Shown: piece after piece, positions 57,731-64,000 of the stretch
Layout: each line of letters opens with the position of its first letter
Numbering within the stretch: the first letter of the stretch is position 1
Assembly (NCBI RefSeq): GCF_001307195.1
Contig: NZ_CP012808.1
Span: forward strand, 1,240,001 to 1,304,000
From: Acinetobacter equi
GTDB lineage: Bacteria > Pseudomonadota > Gammaproteobacteria > Pseudomonadales > Moraxellaceae
Direction: 5' to 3'
Length of the DNA stretch: 64,000 bases
The notes under the pieces: generated by a model
The model's input: only the letters and a program-made list of their open reading frames with translations
Database searches by the model: none
Told to the model about the DNA's origin: nothing
Made by a program: the position numbers and the translations under genes

Positions 57731-57760
57731 TTGACAATTATAAGCTTTGGGATTTACTAT
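57731..57760 (+). promoter_or_regulatory. Sigma-70-like promoter for slt
   Basis: TTGACA (57731-57736), 18-base spacer, TACTAT (57755-57760). It is one of the best -35/-10 pairs seen in the window and stands about 100 bases before the slt start, implying a long leader. Confidence 0.55.
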
Positions 57761-57860
57761 AGTTTAATCATGATGTTACATAACAGAACAATACTTTTAT
57801 TGAGAATAATTAAACTATATACATGGTAAAATTAAGCATTTATGGGTTTGGATAAGAGAA

Positions 57861-59834
57861 ATGGGCGGAAATATGCTTAATATGCAAAAAAAGCATTTTA
57901 ATATTGATTCAAAGCAGTTTGTGTTGGGTTTTGTCTCAATATTCATGCTTTCTTCAGCATATGCAGCAGAAGAGCAGTTTAGTGATGCATTAAAAGCCGC
58001 AAATTCAGGAAATACAAGTTTATTGCAACAATACCAAACATCCATGGAGAGTGATGTTTTAGGATATTATCCAGAGTATTGGATGCTAAATAGAAACTTA
58101 GCTTCTCAACCTATTAGTGCAATTACAAGTTTTGCTGAACGTTATCCTCAATCTGCTATGGCAGAAAAATTATCCGCTGACTATGTAGAAGAGAAGGTAA
58201 AAAAAGCTGATTTCATAAATGTTCAAGCCGTTTTACCTTATATTACAAATCCAGATCAAGCTGAAAGCTGTGCTATTGCTCAAGTTCGTGCTCGCTCAGG
58301 CGACTCTCTTGTGTTTCTTGAAAATAAAGAAGCATGGTTAACAACAAACTCTCAACCTCAATCATGTACTGATCTCGCTAAAATGATGTTGGATAGTCCA
58401 TTGATGACTAAAGAAGATAGAAAGCACAGATTATGGGTGCAGTTACGTTCAGGTCAGGCTGGTCCTGCTGTAGCAACATCACAAACACTAGGATTAAATT
58501 TATCATTAACCCAACTTAATGTAATTCAAGACAATCCTTTAAATTATTTGTGGTCTGCTCCGAAAGTGACAGATGCTGATTATGCATATTTGATATATGC
58601 AATTGGTCGTTTGGCAGATAGTGATTTAAATACTGCATTATCTTCAGTGAGTGTGGCTGCTCAAGGCACACCTGAAAATGTACAAAAAGCTTTGTATAGA
58701 ACTGTTGGCTATATTGGTGGTACAACAGTAATGAAAAATAATTTTAACCGAGAAGTATTAAATAGTTTTGAAGCAAGTTATGGCATTCCTTTTAGTCATG
58801 AAGAAGCTGAAATTTATGCTCGCCAAGCGATTCGTTTTGGTGCTTGGGAAAGTCTTATTCGTGCAATTGATTCAATGACAGCTAATCAGCAAAAAGAAGA
58901 TCGTTGGCAATATTGGTTAGCACGTGCATATGAACAACGTAATGACCATGCTTCGAAGACTAAAGCACGAGAAATTTTCCAAAAATTATCTCATGGTGAT
59001 GATTATCATAATTTATTGGCTAAAGATCATATTGGACAGAATTATAAAAATTTTCCAACCAATCATGAACCATCATCACATGATATGCAGCGTTTAAATC
59101 AAGATATACATTTTCAACGTGCTTTTACATTGAAGGCAATTAATGCACCTGCAACTTATATTAATCGTGAGTGGAATTGGGCTGTTCGTCAGGCATATTT
59201 AAAGCATGATGATGGTTTAATTTTAGCAGCTGCTAAACGTGCAACAGATATGGGGTGGTATGATCGAGCAATTTATGCTGCAGATCGAACAACCAACAAA
59301 CATAACTATAGCTATAAATATGCAATGCCATATAAAAATTTTGTGGTTTTGCATAGCCAAAATGCGGGTATTGATCCTGCTTGGGCATATGGTTTAATGA
59401 GACAAGAAAGTCGATTTAATACAGGTGCTCGTTCGCATGTAGGAGCGGGCGGTTTAATGCAAATTATGCCTGACACTGCTAAATTAGTTGCCAGACGAAT
59501 GGGTGAGTCATATAACCCAGCAGCATTATCTGATATGAATACCAATATTCGCTATGGAACATACTATTTATCTATGATTCAAGGACAATTAAGTGATAGT
59601 TCTGTCCTAGCAACAGCTGGTTATAATGCAGGTCCAAATCGAGCACGCCGTTGGCAGCCTGAATTTAGTGAATTGGCAGCAGATCAATATACTGAAACGA
59701 TTCCTTTGTCTGAAACGCGTGATTACGTAAAACATGTGATGACAAATGCTACCCATTATGGTGTATTACTTGGTCAAGGTGGTCAATCTATTGGTCAGCG
59801 AATGAAAACGATTCCTTTAAGAAATACCCAATAA
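57861..59834 (+). CDS. slt: Soluble lytic murein transglycosylase
   Basis: Periplasmic enzyme that cleaves peptidoglycan to anhydromuropeptides. The 657 residues begin with a signal peptide (VLGFVSIFMLSSAYAAE; cleavage after AYA), followed by the helical superhelix (about 45-480) and the C-terminal lysozyme-like SLT domain. In the latter the catalytic Glu is in GLMRQESRFNTGARSHVGAG, followed by LMQIMPDTAKLVA and AGYNAGPNRARRW. Preceded by a good promoter; the next gene lies 28 bases downstream. Confidence 0.93.
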   Translation: MGGNMLNMQKKHFNIDSKQFVLGFVSIFMLSSAYAAEEQFSDALKAANSGNTSLLQQYQTSMESDVLGYYPEYWMLNRNLASQPISAITSFAERYPQSAMAEKLSADYVEEKVKKADFINVQAVLPYITNPDQAESCAIAQVRARSGDSLVFLENKEAWLTTNSQPQSCTDLAKMMLDSPLMTKEDRKHRLWVQLRSGQAGPAVATSQTLGLNLSLTQLNVIQDNPLNYLWSAPKVTDADYAYLIYAIGRLADSDLNTALSSVSVAAQGTPENVQKALYRTVGYIGGTTVMKNNFNREVLNSFEASYGIPFSHEEAEIYARQAIRFGAWESLIRAIDSMTANQQKEDRWQYWLARAYEQRNDHASKTKAREIFQKLSHGDDYHNLLAKDHIGQNYKNFPTNHEPSSHDMQRLNQDIHFQRAFTLKAINAPATYINREWNWAVRQAYLKHDDGLILAAAKRATDMGWYDRAIYAADRTTNKHNYSYKYAMPYKNFVVLHSQNAGIDPAWAYGLMRQESRFNTGARSHVGAGGLMQIMPDTAKLVARRMGESYNPAALSDMNTNIRYGTYYLSMIQGQLSDSSVLATAGYNAGPNRARRWQPEFSELAADQYTETIPLSETRDYVKHVMTNATHYGVLLGQGGQSIGQRMKTIPLRNTQ

Positions 59835-59862
59835 TAGCGAGCTCAAGTTTTTAGGTTTTTGC

Positions 59863-60519
59863 ATGAATAAAGTGAATAGTTTAATAAAACAACAAAGTCT
59901 TCTTTTGCTTTTTGCAATAGGATTTGTTTTATCTATAACAAGTTCATTCATTCATGCGAATCCTTTAAATGGATATGTTATGGAGATTCAGATGACTCCA
60001 GCAACATGTTTACTTGATGCTACAAAAACAAAAAGAAGAGAGTGTTTAGAGGGCTATGCTCTTAATATTGTAGGGTTATATCCAGAAACAACGACTGCAA
60101 ATTGTCGAACAAATTCATCTGCAATTTTACCTCCGATACAAGCTAAAGTTGTTGCAAGTGTAATGCCTAATGAAACGGCACGTGTGAATTTATGGAAAAA
60201 TATTGGTGGCTGTGTGCTTATGACAGCAAGTCAATATTTTAGATATGTTATTAACTTGGCAGATCGCTTAAATATTCCGATTGTGATGACACGGCAAGAA
60301 TCTACACATATTCAGCAGAATATGTTGAGAACAATGTTTACAAAGTTAAATTCAGGTCTTCCTCCACAAGGAATTCATTTTCAATGTAGTAGCCACCGTA
60401 ATGTGAGTTATTTAACCCATATTAAAATTTGTTATAACAAAAATGGAAAATATCGAACTTGTCCGGAAACAATAGAGACAAAATGTCCGAAATCTTTTGT
60501 GATTAAAGGATCGTATTAA
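59863..60519 (+). CDS. RNase T2-like secreted protein lacking catalytic histidines
   Basis: A 218-residue exported protein (signal LLLLFAIGFVLSITSSFIHA). The fold resembles ribonuclease T2/RNase I: YALNIVGLYPE corresponds to the first active-site motif (normally x-L-HGLWP), VNLWKNIGGC to the second (normally HEW-x-KHG-x-C), then MTASQYFRYVINLADRLNIP and a Cys-rich C-terminus (IKICYNKNGKYRTCP). The His in motif 1 and the His/Glu/His set in motif 2 are replaced by V, N/L and I, so catalysis is unlikely. Family call is inferred from spacing and flanks. Possibly coexpressed with slt. Confidence 0.6.
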   Translation: MNKVNSLIKQQSLLLLFAIGFVLSITSSFIHANPLNGYVMEIQMTPATCLLDATKTKRRECLEGYALNIVGLYPETTTANCRTNSSAILPPIQAKVVASVMPNETARVNLWKNIGGCVLMTASQYFRYVINLADRLNIPIVMTRQESTHIQQNMLRTMFTKLNSGLPPQGIHFQCSSHRNVSYLTHIKICYNKNGKYRTCPETIETKCPKSFVIKGSY

Positions 60520-60891
60520 TATAAATTCGGTATAAGATCATATTTAGATTTCGAACGTGGTGTAATACTGCGCATTTTTTAGCGTGTTGTAAAATGTGTG
60601 ATAAATATTTATATTTTAAGATTTTAAATAATGCTTAAATAAATTAACCATATGAAAAATTAAAAAATTTTAATTAATCATGATTTCTATTTTATATGTG
60701 AATTTTTTATATTTGCTGATCTTTAGATTGTATTTTATTTATATTTCCTATCATACTTTTGTTGAAATTCATTCTCTTTTACATGCATATCGGAAAGGAT
60801 TGGAGTACAATCTTTGCCGTTTAAGATAATTAAGATTAAATAGAACAGCTATTTAATCATATTGATGTTCCTCTCAATTGGAGATAATTAC
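60520..60891. other. Gene-free region upstream of mdh
   Basis: About 370 bp, very A/T-rich, no ORF. TACAAT at 60806-60811 could be the mdh -10 element, but the -35 is poor. GGAGAT before the mdh ATG is the ribosome site. I saw no riboswitch-like folding or repeats. Confidence 0.45.
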
Positions 60892-61878
60892 ATGAAGCAA
60901 CCTGTTCGCGTTGCCGTTACTGGCGCAGCTGGTCAAATCGGTTACAGCTTATTATTCCGTATTGCAAGCGGTGAAATGCTTGGTAAAGACCAACCAGTGA
61001 TTTTGCAATTGTTAGAAGTTCCTTTTGAGAAAGCTCAACAAGCGCTTAAAGGCGTAATGATGGAACTTCAAGACTGTGCATTCCCACTTTTAGCAGATAT
61101 GATCGGTACTGATGATCCTAAAGTTGCATTCAAAGATGCTGATTACGCACTTTTAGTTGGTTCACGTCCACGTGGTCCTGGTATGGAGCGTGCTGACCTT
61201 CTTAAAGTGAACGGTGAAATTTTCATTGGTCAAGGTCAAGCATTAAATGAAGTTGCTAGCCGTGATGTTAAAGTACTTGTTGTAGGTAACCCTGCAAACA
61301 CTAACGCTTACATTGCAATGAAATCTGCTCCAGATCTTCCAGCTAAAAACTTTACAGCAATGTTACGTCTTGACCACAACCGTGCTGCATCTCAAATTGC
61401 TGCAAAAACTGGTAAAGCTGTTAAAGATATTAAACAACTTACAGTTTGGGGTAACCATTCTCCAACAATGTATGCTGATTACCGTTTTGCAACAATTAAC
61501 GGTGAAAACGTTAAAGATATGATCAACGATCAAGAATGGAATGCAAATGTATTCCTTCCTACAGTTGGTAAACGTGGCGCTGCAATCATTGAAGCTCGTG
61601 GTTTATCTTCTGCTGCTTCTGCTGCTAATGCTGCAATCGACCATATGCGTGATTGGGCTCTTGGTACAAATGGCGAATGGGTAACTATGGGTATTCCTTC
61701 TGACGGTTCTTATGGTATTCCTGAAGGCGTAATGTTCGGTTTCCCTGTAACTTGCGAAAATGGCGAGTATAAAATCGTCCAAGGTCTTGAAATTGACGAA
61801 TTCAGCCGTGAACGTATTAACTTCACTCTAAATGAGCTTGAAGAAGAACGTGCAGCAATTGCTGACATGGTTAAATAA
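60892..61878 (+). CDS. mdh: Malate dehydrogenase
   Basis: NAD-dependent interconversion of malate and oxaloacetate in the TCA cycle. I use [20 protein letters not shown], with GGAGAT upstream; an upstream ATG adds ten irrelevant residues. Motifs are the nucleotide loop [26 protein letters not shown], the substrate and catalytic region [14 protein letters not shown], and [11 protein letters not shown]. At 328 residues it belongs to the cytosolic-type (type 2) MDH group used by Moraxellaceae and Burkholderiales. Codon use appears strongly biased, as in highly expressed genes. Confidence 0.97.
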   Translation: MKQPVRVAVTGAAGQIGYSLLFRIASGEMLGKDQPVILQLLEVPFEKAQQALKGVMMELQDCAFPLLADMIGTDDPKVAFKDADYALLVGSRPRGPGMERADLLKVNGEIFIGQGQALNEVASRDVKVLVVGNPANTNAYIAMKSAPDLPAKNFTAMLRLDHNRAASQIAAKTGKAVKDIKQLTVWGNHSPTMYADYRFATINGENVKDMINDQEWNANVFLPTVGKRGAAIIEARGLSSAASAANAAIDHMRDWALGTNGEWVTMGIPSDGSYGIPEGVMFGFPVTCENGEYKIVQGLEIDEFSRERINFTLNELEEERAAIADMVK

Positions 61879-61901
61879 TTTAATCGTAGATTAAATTAGA
61901 A

Positions 61902-61931
61902 AAAAGCACTCTATAATAGAGTGCTTTTTTT
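61902..61931 (+). terminator. Terminator of mdh
   Basis: AAAAGCACTCTAT, AAT, AGAGTGCTTTTTTT: strong stem with T-run. Confidence 0.87.
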
Positions 61932-62066
61932 ATTGGTATTTATTTTTTGGATAGAAAATATACACAAATTGAAACAACAAATTGATGATTTATACTTTGC
62001 ATTATGATGAATTTCTTATAAGTTAATTGAATAAATTATGACAAAATAGTTGATAAGGAGGGCTAG

Positions 62067-62324
62067 ATGCTCAATCAAAATATACCATCCTTAGCTTTAT
62101 TGTTTTCTCAATTAGGACTTGCTAATAGTCCAGCAGCAATTGAGTTATATGTACGGACACATCAATTATCAGCTTCTCAAAATTTACATGATGCTCCATT
62201 TTGGAGTAAATCTCAGCGTGATTTTTTAATTAGCCATTTAGTTCAAGATGATGACTGGGCAATTTGGATTGATGAGTTAAATCAACAACTTCATATGGAT
62301 GCATATAAAATACAGCTAAGTTAA
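62067..62324 (+). CDS. DUF2789 family protein
   Basis: An 85-residue helical protein: LALLFSQLGLANSPAAIELY, then FWSKSQRDFLISHLVQDDDW and a Trp-rich end, matching DUF2789 of unknown function. AAGGAGG precedes the ATG, a very strong ribosome site. Single gene with its own terminator. Confidence 0.85.
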   Translation: MLNQNIPSLALLFSQLGLANSPAAIELYVRTHQLSASQNLHDAPFWSKSQRDFLISHLVQDDDWAIWIDELNQQLHMDAYKIQLS

Positions 62325-62354
62325 TTTAAATTAAGCCAATTTAAATATTGAAAT

Positions 62355-62383
62355 AAAAAATGCCTATGAAGAGGCATTTTTTA
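62355..62383. terminator. Bidirectional terminator
   Basis: AAAATGCCT, ATGAAG, AGGCATTTTT between convergent small genes. Confidence 0.8.
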
Positions 62384-62405
62384 TATTGTGAGTAGAGATT
62401 CTGTC

Positions 62406-62933
62406 TTAGTGCATTTTGCTCTTTAATAAATTCAGAAACCAATCTAATTTTCTATATTGATCAAAAGCAGGATGGATGTTGAATAAATCAAAATCGAACT
62501 CTTTGGTTTTAAGATATTTACCTAACCAATGGCGTGTTAATGAATGTTCATTTTTTACAGCAGATGCATATGCTAAAAAGAAATAAACTTCTCCATTTAA
62601 ATCGGTGGTTATAGGTTTTAAGATTTGCTGCGTAATAATGGCAAACTTTTGATCTTTAGAAATTTCATAGTAAATCATATATGCTTTGGCTAAATGCAAA
62701 GAAAGTTTTAGGTACATTTCTACAGGCATTTCATCAAATTCAATACGAGCGCGTTCCAGTATAACAATAGCTTCTTGTAAAAAGTGAGTTTGTTCCTGAC
62801 GAAATTGACTAAGCGTCACTAACTGTAAACGAAGATCAGCACGTTCTAGTGCAAGTTCAGGTGTATTACCATTCAAGTAAATTTGATCAGTTTCACCAAT
62901 ACGTTGAATGATTGGTTGAATATTATTTCGCAT
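62406..62933 (-). CDS. Uncharacterised TPR-like protein
   Basis: A 175-residue helical protein with TPR-like spacing of Ala/Leu (HFLQEAIVILERARIEFDEM, LHLAKAYMIYYEISKD, YFFLAYASAVKNEHSL). No signal peptide. GAGGAG precedes the start. Family not recognised. Downstream of a 2OG-dioxygenase gene on the same strand after about 55 bases. Confidence 0.75.
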   Translation of the reverse strand: MRNNIQPIIQRIGETDQIYLNGNTPELALERADLRLQLVTLSQFRQEQTHFLQEAIVILERARIEFDEMPVEMYLKLSLHLAKAYMIYYEISKDQKFAIITQQILKPITTDLNGEVYFFLAYASAVKNEHSLTRHWLGKYLKTKEFDFDLFNIHPAFDQYRKLDWFLNLLKSKMH

Positions 62934-62989
62934 TGGATACTCCTCATAATCAGTTACCTAATATGAGGATGAATATGTAAATTTAAAGT

Positions 62990-63592
62990 TTAAAAAATTG
63001 TATTATCATTTCTTAGCCAAGCAGTAATGGATAAGCGTTGATGTTTGGCAACTAAAACTTCATGCATTAAATCACTTTGGAAAAGTGCAATCCGATTGGG
63101 TTTTGGTTGAATAATATGCCATTGATCATTTTTATCTTGTAAGCGTAATTCTCCGCCCCAGTCATCGTGCCATTCTTCATGTAAATAATAAACTGCTGAT
63201 ATAACACGACCATTTTTGCCTTGGGGGTTGTCTCTATGCAAGGCATAAAATTCACCTGCATTATAGCATGCAAAATGCGCTTCAACTTCATGAATTCCTG
63301 CATAAAATGCACGATTAAATTCGGTAGCTAAATTGTTCAGGGTTTGAATATGTTGTTGAGCAATGGTGAGATTTTCATCAATCCAAAGAATATGATCGCT
63401 TCGGATATTACTGACAATGCCATTCTGAATTGCGGCATTTCTAAATTCGTTAAGATGGGATGTGCATTCTGTAGCAAGTTGGTGTGTATATTCTGGTGTG
63501 TAAGCGTTATCTATAATACTGAACCCGTGTTGATCCAAATTATCTAAAATCTGGTCAACGGGTAAAGCTTTTGGAATAAGCGTTTTTTCCAT
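62990..63592 (-). CDS. 2-oxoglutarate/Fe(II)-dependent dioxygenase
   Basis: A 200-residue prolyl-4-hydroxylase-like oxygenase. The iron ligands are His and Asp in FYALHRDNPQGK and the distal His in SDLMHEVLVA; the Arg about ten residues on (KHQRLSITAWL) should bind 2-oxoglutarate. The layout (AVYYLHEEWHDDWGGELRLQ) matches the P4Hc superfamily. Substrate unknown. GAGG precedes the ATG. Confidence 0.88.
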   Translation of the reverse strand: MEKTLIPKALPVDQILDNLDQHGFSIIDNAYTPEYTHQLATECTSHLNEFRNAAIQNGIVSNIRSDHILWIDENLTIAQQHIQTLNNLATEFNRAFYAGIHEVEAHFACYNAGEFYALHRDNPQGKNGRVISAVYYLHEEWHDDWGGELRLQDKNDQWHIIQPKPNRIALFQSDLMHEVLVAKHQRLSITAWLRNDNTIF

Positions 63593-63709
63593 ATATAAAA
63601 CCTCAAAAAAATGTGAAAAAAAGGGTGTCGTATTCTAGAGTAAGAATAGCATCTGAATGAAACTATTTTTCATGCTAAAATACCTGTTGATATTAGGAAT
63701 TAACGAAAC

Positions 63710-64000
63710 ATGAATTACCGTCATCATTTTCATGCTGGCAACTTTGCCGATGTGATGAAGCATGTCTTACTGCTTCAATTATTAAATCGACTGAATCAAA
63801 AAGACAAACCATACCGCTATATAGATACGCATGGCGGTGCTGGTAAGTATGATTTATCTTCTTCTGAAGCGCAGAAGTCGGGTGAGTTTTTAACGGGTAT
63901 TCATCGTTTAGTGAAACTTGACGACTCAATTAAACGTAATGCGCCAGAAGGTGTTCAACAATATTTAAAAGTTGTTGAAAAAATGCGTGATAACTTTGGT
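63710..64000 (+). CDS. rlmJ: 23S rRNA adenine-2030 N6-methyltransferase RlmJ (3' end cut by window)
   Basis: Methylates A2030 of 23S rRNA. Only the first 97 residues are present: MNYRHHFHAGNFADVMKHVL is the hallmark N-terminus, followed by the SAM-binding start YRYIDTHGGAGKYDL. The frame is open to the end of the window. No stop is reached, so the gene continues beyond. Confidence 0.94.
   Translation, partial: MNYRHHFHAGNFADVMKHVLLLQLLNRLNQKDKPYRYIDTHGGAGKYDLSSSEAQKSGEFLTGIHRLVKLDDSIKRNAPEGVQQYLKVVEKMRDNFG

Overview
The window looks like chromosomal DNA of an Acinetobacter or a very close Moraxellaceae relative. This rests on the family-level match of nearly every protein, the asd-fimV-truA and leuC-leuD-leuB blocks, the scattered type II secretion genes, and the low G+C. 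By eye the DNA looks more A/T-rich than usual for A. baumannii, but I did not compute it. No rRNA, tRNA, insertion sequence, prophage or CRISPR array is visible.

Layout. 1-1.6 kb: end of a type II secretion block (gspF, gspG). 1.7-7.5 kb: small envelope proteins, an acylpyruvate-hydrolase-like enzyme, msrA, and a thyA-folA-DUF4105 operon. 7.5-12.2 kb: leucine synthesis (leuC, leuD, leuB) with a lipoprotein gene inserted, then infA. 12.4-18.6 kb: an AraC regulator, truA, an asparaginase, a FimV homologue split into two genes, and asd. 18.6-19.05 kb: a gene-free stretch with a strongly structured, terminator-ended candidate small RNA. 19-28 kb: ClC channel, lipid A acyltransferase, uup, slyX, a PIN-like protein and topA. 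28-36 kb: a dead NUDIX gene, hdeD-like, glycerate kinase, a UvrD/Rep helicase, an RRM protein and a CPA2 antiporter with a broken frame. 36-46 kb: rpmG-rpmB, an aldehyde dehydrogenase with a divergent TetR regulator, purU, tonB-exbB-exbD, two DMT transporters, a YihY-like protein and wrbA. 46-51 kb: a compact locus resembling the mycobacterial decaprenyl-phosphoryl-arabinose pathway. 51-64 kb: xpt, ybeY-phoH-miaB, slt, a degenerate RNase T2-like protein, mdh, small proteins and the start of rlmJ.

The most interesting region is 46.1-51.1 kb. It encodes a UbiA-type phosphoribosyltransferase, a divergent PAP2 phosphatase, a GtrA flippase, a DprE1-like oxidase, a DprE2-like reductase and a large polytopic membrane protein. 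Together these could make a polyprenyl-phosphate pentofuranose (D-arabinofuranose or ribofuranose), flip it and transfer it. Comparable genes support arabinofuranosylation of group IV pilins in some Pseudomonas aeruginosa strains.

The second theme is broken genes. Three genes (the fimV C-terminal gene, the antiporter, dprE1) each lose frame by exactly one missing base in a homopolymer. Two more carry in-frame stops (a NUDIX hydrolase and an ABM-type monooxygenase). The three homopolymer cases share one signature. They are either sequencing errors or true slippage-based mutations, and raw reads would decide.
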